Assembly: GCA_964036045.1 (NCBI GenBank)
Contig: OZ038397.1
Span: 25,631,342-25,695,341 of the forward strand
Origin: Eutreptiella sp. 'Long Island Sound 2002'
Taxonomy: Eukaryota > Euglenozoa > Euglenophyceae > Eutreptiales > Eutreptiaceae
Length of the DNA stretch: 64,000 nucleotides
Direction of reading: 5' to 3'
In this document: positions 10,796 to 19,453 of the stretch, one piece after another
How positions within the stretch are numbered: the stretch's first letter is position 1
Layout: each line of letters starts with the position of its first letter
Translations under genes and position numbers: made by a program
Notes under the pieces: generated by a model
What the model saw: the letters and a program-made list of their open reading frames with translations, nothing else
Database searches by the model: none
What the model was told of the DNA's origin: nothing

Positions 10796-13700
10796 GGTAA
10801 TGGATGAGACGCTGCATGTGTTCCCTGGCGGTGGGCTCGGTGAGTTGCTTCGCGTGTGTTAACAGGAGGTGTTTGCGGTGTACCATTTGGGCCGCTGCTC
10901 TGCCGACTGCCTCTAGCTGGAGGTGTGCTGCCGCCTCCATGCGGCTTTCCGTGTGTTTGGTGAGGTGTCGGTGCAGGGCCTGTGTTACCGCCCCTCTCAT
11001 GGTGGCTTCGTTGACCAGGGGATCCCGGAAGAGGTGTTCGGTGGCCTGGTGTGCGTGGCTGTGGAGTGGCCATCCTTCGTGTTGTCGTAGGGTTTCCGCC
11101 GGGGACCAGCCCACTAGCGTGTCCCTGCTTGTATGGAGGGGGCATTTCTTGAAGTGTTCCCAGTCCTCCGGGGTGGTGTGGTCGCACGGGCAACGGGTGT
11201 GTTCTTCGGGGACGTGGATGTGTTTGCGGGCGAGCCATCTGGCGACCCTGGTGAGGAATGGTAGTTGCTCCCTGAGGAGCTGGATGCGTCGTTTTTGGAG
11301 GTGGGCTGGGACGTTTGCTGAGCGCAGCGCTGAGTGGTAGAGGGGGATTTGCAGTCTGTCCTGGAGCTCCTGGATGTGCGCCCGGCTGTCTGCGTCGCCG
11401 AGCACGCGGGCGAGATGTTGGATGGGGTTGGGGTAGTGGTATGCTCTGTTGTGGGAGGAATAGGGGGCGTCCTGTGGTACCAAGTCTGGGGTCTGATGGG
11501 GCTCGGGTACGGGGGGTATGTGTTGGAGGTGTGTGTGGTTGCGGCCGAGGTCAGGGATCTGGAGGGCTGGTAGGTGCGTTGTGCGCTGGTGTACTGCCTG
11601 GTTGTCGACCTTACCATTTTCGTATTGGTGTCTGTGGGACTCTTGTTTTACGATGTGGAGTTGGACGTAGGGGGGAAGGCTGCGAAGGGCTTTCCAGAGC
11701 AGCAGTGCCTGGGTGCCGAGGGTCGTTGCGGTGGCTTTGTGAAGTGGTTGCCTTGCTATGCGGAGGAGCAGGTGTGTGTCGACAGTGGCGTCTACCACGA
11801 ACCAGACCCGGACGATGTGCGGGGAGTGGGCGGGTAGGTGGGCCGCGATCTCGGTGATGGCGTCGGCCATGGCCCCTAGCTCCCCGTGGGAGGAGGCCCC
11901 CTAGGTGGTGTGGCCCGTGTGGTGGTCCACGTGGTAGTGTCCCCCGGTGTGGGTTAGCTGCTGGGTGGCCCCCCCGGTGATGGGCGTGAGGGCGGATTCG
12001 CCTGAGGCGTCGGTGAAGAAGAGCCGGTCCGCCGGTGATGGTTGTGGGAGGCGGCATGGGTTCATGGGCAGGTAGGCGTATATGGCGAGGCCCGTGGCGA
12101 GGTGGGCTACTGGGGTTGTGGGCTGCAGGATGGGGTTGGCGTACACCCCTATTCCTTTGGAGATGATGTGTTTCGCTTGGGGGGACAGGGCTATGAGTCC
12201 CTGCTCCGGCTGTCCTTGTGTGAGGTAGGAGTAGATGTAGTGGAGGATGTAGGCTGTGTCTGGGTTTAGGTCGTGGCATGTGAGGGTTTGTGTTCGGTGC
12301 TCCGGTGTGTGGCAGGAGTGGTGGAGCGGATAGTAGGGGTGCTCGTGTTTGCCCGTTCTGCCTGGCTCGTACATGCTGTAACGGATGGCGACCCCTGCCG
12401 GGTCGGGGCGGGGCCACGTGGGTGTAGTGGTGAAGAGCCATTTTGGCGCGTGGTTGGGGTTCCATGCTACCGTGGGGTTAGTGTCGGTGCGGTGGAACCA
12501 TGGGGCTACCCATGCGTAGGCCTGTGGTGGTAGGTGGGTTGTGGGGTGGGTGTGGTGGCGTGCTATGAGGTGTAGTACGGGCCATGGTGTGGTTGGTGCC
12601 TCGGGGTCACAGGCCCAACATGTGCGTGGCATTCTCTGGGAGTCATGGGGGACCGGTGGTAGGTCTCGGGCGGTCGTGTGGTGTTTTGGTATGCGCCATT
12701 TTGCCCCGTGGTGGATGACGGTGGTCTGCGTGGGTTTGGCTTCATTCGGGGCCAGTAGTAGGGTTAGTGGTGGGACTGGGCCCGTCACCGGGGGGACGGG
12801 TTCGTGTTTCGAGCCGGTGGGTGCGTAGGGCGGTGTCGCTGGGATGGGTCGGGGTTGTTGCTTTGTGAATTCCCGGTAGGCTGTGTGCATGTCTTTGCTT
12901 CCCGGCAGAGTGTGTCCCGCTGCTCATGCCGTCTGCGTGAGGTACTGGTGGAAGAGGCGGTATTGAGGCCATTCGGGAAGCTGTAGAAAGGGGGTGTGGT
13001 GTGCCCCGCTGTGGTGCAGGACCTGCAATTGGGGGAGGGTGACGTATACTACGGTGATGGAGGCCCCGACAAGGTCTATGGTGCGGATGGTGCCCTTGGG
13101 GTGTTGGTGGAGGTCCCCGCAGAGGACCGCTAGAGGCCCTTCCTCTGGGCACGTGTGGTTGGTGAGTATGGCTTGGTGTCGGGATGGGAGGAGAAGCTGC
13201 AGGTGGTTCCACAGGTGCGTGTTCATGTTGGCGGGCATGCCCGTCTGGTGGAGTACCTGGCGCGGGCATGTGTTGCGGGCCCGTTGTGCGGCTTGGAGGC
13301 GGATTGCGGTGACCTCGCGGACCTCCGGTGAGTGGTTGTGGGTCATGCGGTGAAAGAGGAGGGCGGTGTGTCTGGTGTAGGCCGCTTTCACCTCGTCCCC
13401 TACGGCGTCCCCATAGTGGGGCCATGCCGCTCGGATGGCGCGGTTGGGTATGGAGGTGGGCCAGCCCCCGTGTGGTGCCCATGCCTTGGTCACGGCCTGT
13501 GTGGCCGGCTGGAGGGCGGTGGTGGGATGTGTCAGGTGGAGTGCTTGGAAGCCTATGGAGGCGTTCAAGACCCCGGTGAGGTAGTACGCCAGGCTCTGGT
13601 GGGACAGGGAGAGGGCCTTGGTGGTCGGGGACGCATATCTGGGGAGATGGGCGAGGTGTGATTGCAACTTGGGAGGGAGGGTGGCGTCCTCAGGGTTGGC

Positions 13701-15704
13701 GGCCTGGATTACCCCCAGGTGGGTGGTGGTTGTCACGACTTGCATGGGGGGCCCTTGTGCCCCTAGGGTGGGGGCTGTGGCAGACCCCTTGATCATGGCC
13801 ACTGACTTTGTGGGGTGGACGATGAGGTTGTTGTGGGAGAGGTAGGAGATGGTCACGTCCAGTAGGTCATTGGCCTGTTGGGTGACCGTTGGCCCGGGGT
13901 CCGGGGCATGAGGTTCGTGTGGGGTGTGCGCGACCATGAGGTTGGCGTCGTCCGCGAAGCCCACCAGGGGGGAGAGGAGGGGGTAGGGTGCGTAGGCCGG
14001 GTAATCCTGCTCGATTGTGAGGGCCAGGGGGAGCGTCACTAGAAGGTACAGGAAGGGGCCCTCTGCTCTCCCTTGGGGGACCCCGCTGCCTGGCTGCAGG
14101 AAGGGGTCTGAGGCCTGCTCCAGTGCGGACCGTGTATTTGCGGGTGTGGATGTAGCCGGAGGCGAAGTTGTAGAAGGAGAGGCCTAGGCGTTTCCACATC
14201 GCTTCTAGAAGGAGCCAGGGGGTGTTCGGGAAGGCTCCTTTGACGTCGAGGGAGGCGATAATGAGGTCCACCGGGTCCATGTCTGCGATGGTGTCCTGGA
14301 GGAAGATGGCCTCGTGTGGGGACCGGCCTGGGATGGCCCCCCAGAGGCTTGCTGGTATGTGGGGGTCCAGCCGGGGGCGGATGCGGCGTAGGAGGATGGT
14401 CGAGACGATTTTGACCTCCGTGATCGCACAGACTATGGGGCGCCAGTTGTCCGGGTTTGCCTAGTCCCCTTTTTTGTAGAGGGGGCGGACAACGTTTGCC
14501 CAGTCTGGTGGCAGGGGGGTCTGCCCCGTGACGATGTCCCAGAGGCGGTGGGCGAGGATGCGGAGGAGGTGGGCGGGGAGGTGGTAGTATGCCTCCAAAG
14601 GGAGGCCGTCGTAGCCTAGGGTTTTGTGTTGCCGGAGGCTGTGGATGGCCTTCCGGACTTCGTGGATGGTGAAGGAGCGTTTTTCCAGTTGCCTCCTCTG
14701 GGCGTGGTTGAAGACCCGAGGGAGGCGGTCGATTTTGGCCTGGGTGTCTGGGTCCAGTGTGTCTTGCGTGGGGTCGTGTTGCCGGAGGAAGCTGTCTTGG
14801 GTGGCTTGGAGCACTGTGGCTGGGTCGTTGGTGAGGGAGCCGTCCTCCTGCCGGACCATGGTGATGGTGCGGTGGCCGGTGTCGGTCATGGCGTCGTTGA
14901 GGTGGCGGATGGCCTTGTAGGGGAGTTCATGTTGCGCATACCGTTTGTGTTCCTGGGCGATGCGCTGTTGCCTGTGGATGTGCCACCGCTGCAGGTCTGC
15001 CCTGATGTGGGCTATCTGTGTCCTGCAGTGGTGTATCTGGCGGCGGGTTTGGGGGGTGTCGGTGCGGAGGAGGGTCGCCAGTTGTTGCTTCGCATGCCAG
15101 AGGTCATGGAGCATGTCCCCTAGGGCCGTGGGTGGTTGGTCGTCGTCTGTGTGGCGGTGTTGCCGGGAGCCGCAGGCGACGGCGGCCGTGCGCATGGCCG
15201 TGAGTAGGTCGGTGGGGTCTGGTTGGATGCGCCGGGCGCGGTCTATGGCCCTGTGATATTGGGACCAGGCATGCTTGTCATGCAGTGGGGGCATCTTCAG
15301 GGGGGGTGGTAGGCCTTGGTCCGCATCCTCTGGGGGCCTGGGGGGAAGGTTGGGGATGGTGAGGCGGATGTGCAGGGGGCTATGGCCTGTGGGTCCCAGC
15401 GGGAGGGGTCCATATCGGGCCTCCGCCCGGATGATGGTGGTGGGGTCGCCATAGCATACGTCGATGCGGGATGGGGCGGCATCTGTTTGGTGGGGGAAGT
15501 GGGATGGTTGGCCTTCGAGGTTGGCCGTCAGGTCCACGAGCCCCAGCATTTCGATGGTGTCGCGGACTGCTTGGTCCTGGGGTGTGGCCTGTCCCCCTCG
15601 GTCCGCCGAGGTGGGGGCGGCGTTCATGTCGCCGATGATGACTGTGGGGGCGAGCATGGCCATCTGGCGGTATGCCTCGGCCGGGGCTTGGAGGAAGGGT
15701 TCCG
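10767..15704 (-). pseudogene. LINE B main ORF: APE endonuclease (truncated), RT, RNase H, CCHC
   Basis: In order on the minus strand: APE C-terminal half with VIIGDMNAAPTS, SRIDVCYGDP and TGHSPLHIRL (about 15,340-15,650); RT with HKTLGYDGLPLEAYYHLP, VVRPLYKKGD, IIASLDVKGAFPNTP (motif A), GSGVPQG (motif B, about 14,080) and GFADDANLM (motif C, about 13,945); RNase H with LFFTDASGES (about 12,020), a Glu after the TAG, VVDATVDTHLL and NGKVDNQA; and a zinc knuckle CPCDHTTPEDWEHFKKCP (about 11,140-11,195). Breaks: TAG 14461-14463, a frameshift near 14,110-14,145, TGA 12924-12926 and TAG 11901-11903. Apart from these the frame is open, so the copy is fairly young. The long open frame seen from 15909 to 14461 is an accidental in-frame fusion with LINE A. 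Confidence 0.85.
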
Positions 15705-15715
15705 TGAACGACCGG
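15705..15715. repeat. Target-site duplication of LINE B, right copy
   Basis: Second copy of TGAACGACCGG. It marks the 5' truncation point of LINE B, inside its APE endonuclease domain. Confidence 0.8.
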
Positions 15716-16143
15716 TGGAGCTGCTGGTACATGGTCTCCAGCGCCCTGCAGACGGCCGGCGCCATGCCGAGCTCCGCCGCCACTCGCAGCACGACGGCCT
15801 GGGGGATGAGATCGAAACATTTCTTGTAATCGATGCTCATCCCCGCGACCGTCCATCTGCAGAGGCGGCAGAGCTCCAGCAGGAGCTGCGTTACCGCCGC
15901 GCCGTCCATCGATCCCCTGTCGGGCCGGAACCCAAAGGGCAGGGGGTGTGCCCAGGACTCCTACCAGAGGATGACCTCCTCGAGGCGCAGTCCTGCCCAC
16001 AGGCGGTAGACGGTGGACAGTACCGTCAGCGGGCGGGTGTTGAGCGCTCCGGGGGGGCCGTCCTTTGGCACGAGTGACGTGTACCCCTCGGCCAGCCGGG
16101 CTGGCCAGCGCCCCCGGTCCTTCACCAGCCGTAGTAGGGCTGC
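15705..16143 (-). pseudogene. LINE A, 5' part: reverse transcriptase motifs 1 to A
   Basis: Minus-strand RT fragment: GYTSLVPKDG and RPLTVLSTVYRLW (finger motifs), FGFRPDRGSMDGA, then motif A SIDYKKCFDLIP with its catalytic Asp (about 15,800-15,835). An in-frame TAG interrupts it at 15961-15963, where related RTs as I remember them often carry Gln. The protein resumes at 3050 after LINE B. On its 5' side it abuts the last codons and stop of the GH99 gene at about 16143, so LINE A looks 5'-truncated and inserted just downstream of that gene. Copy number and clade are unknown. Confidence 0.7.
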
Positions 16144-16164
16144 CTAAAGCTCATGCTCGAGCGG
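16144..16164 (-). pseudogene. Detached C-terminal codons and stop of the GH99 gene
   Basis: Reading the GH99 frame through T1 (35,595 to 16,164 when T1 and one duplication copy are ignored) adds codons for PLEHEL and a TAG stop at 16144-16146. This is where the gene appears to have ended before T1 inserted. LINE A starts immediately after. Confidence 0.45.
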
Positions 16165-16168
16165 CTTC
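16165..16168. repeat. 4-bp target-site duplication of T1, left
   Basis: CTTC, repeated at 35595-35598 right after the 3' LTR. Short, but its position at both outer LTR ends makes it credible. Confidence 0.6.
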
Positions 16169-16485
16169 TGAAGCGGTAGCGGCAGGGTCTCCCTACCGCT
16201 ACCCGCTGTGGCTCGCACGTGCGCTGAACAGCGCAATTTATGACGTAAAATGGGATTACGAAAGCAACAGAGCAATAGCTAGAATTGCCGATTTTTATAT
16301 TAAAATAGCAGTTTTTATAATAAATTTATGCTGTTGTGCCCCATTTTGTAAATATACGTGAGATTTCACTGTTTTTCCGTGTTTTCACAGGCATCATGTA
16401 GATTCGAAAGGCCTGTGGCCAACGCCTTAGAACAGTTTAAGCAACTTAAACCGACTCACGAAATGTTCGATTCTTGCAGAAATTG
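16169..16485 (+). repeat. T1 5' LTR, first part
   Basis: Starts TGAAGC followed directly by a stem-loop: GCGGTAGCGG-type bases pair with CCGCTACCCGC 20 nt later. The rest is AT-richer. It matches 35244-35560 with two substitutions and is interrupted by G1 after AATTG. Confidence 0.8.
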
Positions 16486-17197
16486 AGTAAGAAAAAGTCA
16501 CTGCCATGTCTTTCTTGGAGGGCTTGATCCAGGCTAAGCCCCCTTAAAACCCTTTGTTGATGCTGAGACAAACTTAAGTGTTTTTATCTCTCTTTTGTTG
16601 CCTAAAGTACACTTTCTCAAAGTAACTAGGGTTGTGACCCTAGCCCCCCCCATGAAGTTCACCCCTACCACTCAACTGAGCGGAGGTACCTTCCTTCATG
16701 GAGGACATACCAAAATAAATCAGGCATTTCTTGCTTGTGGGCCTTGAAGGTTAAGCCTAAGTGGTCTCCCACCCCAAGACCCCTATACTCAATTGTTTCT
16801 ACCACTTATTGTGGTCCTACTTTGTAACTGTTTCTGAATTCAGTTGCTTGGCCAAGTCATTTTCTGTGTGGTCCTGACATCTATGCCCCTCAGTCCTAAC
16901 CAGCACCATTTCACCCAAAAGAGTGCACATGAAGTGCCTATTGCAACCTCTGAGGCTAGAGTCTGACCAATTTTCTTATAAAACCTTTTGTATTATCCAT
17001 TTGTGATTGAATCTATGTTCATTTACCTGCTTTGTCTATCTGCAGCCCTTCTGCGTTACACTGGATTCCAAAACCAATCATTGATTGGATCCATATTCAG
17101 TCCTTGCTCTACTTGCTGCTTTGGTTTGGGGTTTACATCTACAAAACCTGCAGGAATACATCAAAAGACCTAGGGCATAATTCAAGGACATCTTTCC
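16486..17197 (+). repeat. G1 5' LTR
   Basis: Begins AGTAAGAAAAAG and ends CATCTTTCC. A TATA-like TTATAAAA lies at 16977-16984, a plausible U3 promoter. The ends are not the canonical TG...CA. Confidence 0.9.
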
Positions 17198-17207
17198 CGT
17201 AGCAGAG
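17197..17207 (+). promoter_or_regulatory. G1 primer-binding site, initiator-Met-tRNA type
   Basis: GTAGCAGAG follows the 5' LTR. It matches the core of the usual TGGTAGCAGAG complement of eukaryotic initiator tRNA 3' ends, although the first bases read CC instead of TG. Confidence 0.55.
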
Positions 17208-17278
17208 ACAGTCCCTTGTGACCTTTTGAACCGACCCTGAGAAGAAGTGCAGAACAAAAGCTCAACAACCAGTCCAAC

Positions 17279-19453
17279 ATGTCCACGCCAAGCGTCAGGA
17301 CCTGGCCTATCCGAACTGTCCAAGTACAAATGGGCAGTGTGGTCCACCCAATGAGTGAACCACCACACCGAGCACCACATCACCTCAGTGGCGCATCTGG
17401 GTCCCAAGGAGATCCAGAACGCAGAAGGGCGGAAGAGAATAAAGGCCTTACCACCGAGGCCTTAGCAGCACACGGTGGAGACAGCTTCAGTCACCTCCAC
17501 AGGCGTGTGGCTGCTTCAGTATCAAGATCCAATTGTCCAGCTTCATCCTCAACTGCCATTGAAGGACCTGAGGAATATGAGAAGCTGAAGATGAAGATGG
17601 ATGAGTACATCATGCATGAGGAGTACTATAAAACCATCCGTGGGGAAGATGGAGAGGAGCCCTTGGCTGTACATGGATCCAGACCACGTACAGATCTAGG
17701 GTCCTACGCACACTCTGGTCCTCCGTCCACAGCACCCCTGCCAAGACGACTACGACCTGAGTACCCAACCCCAAGGGCTCCCGAAGTGGGCCCTACACGA
17801 GTCGAAGAACATCATCCAAGGCCAACCTACGGTGCCCTGGATCAAACGGCCGAGCTGCTGGCCAAATTCCTGTCTGGATCAGAAGATCCAGATGTGACGG
17901 CCTTATCAGAGGCCATTAAGGCTAAACTGGGTATTGCAGAACCCTTACCCAAGCCTGAGTTCCTCTCTCTCTCTCCAGGGCTGAGTACCCTGGCCGAAGA
18001 TCTCAAGAGATCGAGGGTCTCAAGGCTGTTGCCTAAGGTTACCTGCCCCAGCCCCTTTCACCCCCGTGCCAGGACTGTGCCTATGGCGGATCTACAGGAC
18101 GTGCCTGTCACAGAGAGTGAGAGAAGAGGGCTGTCAGCCCTGGCCCCTCTTGCCGGCGTGTCGCCTACAGGCCTAACTCCGGGGGGTGGGAAGACGGGCA
18201 GACCAATTGCCCAGGCGAACATCCAGGTGGAACTGCCGGAGTTCGACCCCAAAAATCTGCCTGAATGGGCAGAAGAATTTGCGGAGTTCCTTTTGTTGAC
18301 TGGCCAATCCCATGTGGATGTGGCCACCAAATGTTCACTGCTAAAACGCTCTTGCAAAAAGAAATTTTTGCAAAAACAGGTCAAACAGATTGTGAAAACC
18401 TGTTCTACCTGGGCAGAGGTACTCCTGAGGTCAGAGAAAACATTTCCAGTCTATGAGACTGACCTCAGCGTACGCACACAGATCGAGGAGCTACCTATGC
18501 TCCCGGAGTTTCCATCCGCTGCGCGAATTTCTGAGTATGTGTGCGACCTGGAGTACTTATTTTCGAGGATGAATGTGGGCTCCTACGGAGCCACTGAGCC
18601 CCACCTGTGGCTCATGAGTAAGATGCCCCAGCGTACGTGGGATGATTGCCGCTCCACCTCTGAGAGGAAGAGCAGGACCCACTCGTATGATACACTGGTG
18701 GATCTCTTGATTGAGCTAGCTCTTGAGAGAGAGAACGACTCCCACATGGAGAAGTTCCTCAAGAAGCATTTGGGACGAGGTGGTATCCCTACCCCTGAAC
18801 GTGGCGAAGGGAAGGGGCATAAAAATCCCACTAACACCAACCAGGGAGGCGGTAAAGGGAGGGGCAACCTACGTGCCATGAACGAGGTTCCAACTGATGC
18901 AGGCACACCCCCCCTGTTTTACTGCCGACCTGTCAATGACAAGGGGGGACCTTGTCATGCCTCTGACTGCGATCTCCGCAGTGGCTGTATGCTGCAGATG
19001 AAACGTCAGCAGCATACTAAAGATGGGAAAACTGTGACCCATCAGGACCACTTCAGGTGTACCATCACCTGTGGTTACTGTGGCAAACGTCGTCACTATG
19101 AGGACGAATGCCACATCAAGAAACGCGAGACTGACAAACTCAAGCGTCAGGAGGCGGAGCGCCAGAAGACCCCGACGCCCGCCAGAAATCCCCCGAATGG
19201 GGATAAAGGTAAAGGAGGTGGCAAGGGGGGTGGCAAGACTGGACCCCCTAACCCCCAGAGGCGCTCATCAGCGCCCGTTGCTACACCTACTCCTGCTGCC
19301 ACACCCGCTCCTGCCGCAGGTGTCCCCCAGAAGCGCCCCCAAGGGGATAACGCTACCCCTGAGGGGAATAATTCTAAGAAGAGGCGCTTGGCCTGGATGG
19401 CCAAGTCCCACATGGCTGCAGGAGTGGATGTGAAATTCCCTGATGAGGAATAG
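17279..19453 (+). CDS. gag: G1 Gag polyprotein
   Basis: 724 residues from the ATG at 17279. A basic, Pro-rich N-terminal half (about 1-330) precedes the capsid-like region (about 320-500). A Cys/His-rich segment follows, then a classical CX2CX4HX4C knuckle, CGYCGKRRHYEDEC, near 19,070-19,115. The Lys/Pro/Gly-rich tail contains GKGGGKGGGKTG. Gag packages element RNA into virus-like particles. The frame ends at TAG 19451-19453, and pol continues in the same frame immediately after (TAG GGG GGC), either a readthrough signal or a nonsense mutation. The start is the first ATG after the LTR/PBS that opens the whole frame. Confidence 0.85.
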   Translation: MSTPSVRTWPIRTVQVQMGSVVHPMSEPPHRAPHHLSGASGSQGDPERRRAEENKGLTTEALAAHGGDSFSHLHRRVAASVSRSNCPASSSTAIEGPEEYEKLKMKMDEYIMHEEYYKTIRGEDGEEPLAVHGSRPRTDLGSYAHSGPPSTAPLPRRLRPEYPTPRAPEVGPTRVEEHHPRPTYGALDQTAELLAKFLSGSEDPDVTALSEAIKAKLGIAEPLPKPEFLSLSPGLSTLAEDLKRSRVSRLLPKVTCPSPFHPRARTVPMADLQDVPVTESERRGLSALAPLAGVSPTGLTPGGGKTGRPIAQANIQVELPEFDPKNLPEWAEEFAEFLLLTGQSHVDVATKCSLLKRSCKKKFLQKQVKQIVKTCSTWAEVLLRSEKTFPVYETDLSVRTQIEELPMLPEFPSAARISEYVCDLEYLFSRMNVGSYGATEPHLWLMSKMPQRTWDDCRSTSERKSRTHSYDTLVDLLIELALERENDSHMEKFLKKHLGRGGIPTPERGEGKGHKNPTNTNQGGGKGRGNLRAMNEVPTDAGTPPLFYCRPVNDKGGPCHASDCDLRSGCMLQMKRQQHTKDGKTVTHQDHFRCTITCGYCGKRRHYEDECHIKKRETDKLKRQEAERQKTPTPARNPPNGDKGKGGGKGGGKTGPPNPQRRSSAPVATPTPAATPAPAAGVPQKRPQGDNATPEGNNSKKRRLAWMAKSHMAAGVDVKFPDEE

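Larger units (their letters stand above)
3051..15704 (-). mobile_element. LINE B, large APE-type non-LTR retrotransposon inserted in LINE A
   Basis: A 12,654-bp insertion (11.4 kb without the hAT-like element it contains), flanked by the direct repeat TGAACGACCGG (3040-3050 and 15705-15715). Reading 5' to 3' on the minus strand: a 5'-truncated APE endonuclease, RT, RNase H and CCHC finger; then an overlapping ORF with a possible cysteine-protease fold; Pro/Ser- and Arg/Ser-rich ORFs; a noncoding 3' region; and a (CCTA)n tail. The combination of APE, RT, RNase H and cysteine protease recalls the Dualen/RandI group of LINEs, but I saw no restriction-like endonuclease. The RT ORF has three stops and one frameshift, so this copy is inactive. 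Confidence 0.8.

Noticed and set aside
16358-16390. GT...AG segment of 33 nt with a TTTTCACAG acceptor in the T1 LTR
   Set aside because: Too short for a normal spliceosomal intron, and joining the flanks gives a stop within 15 codons.
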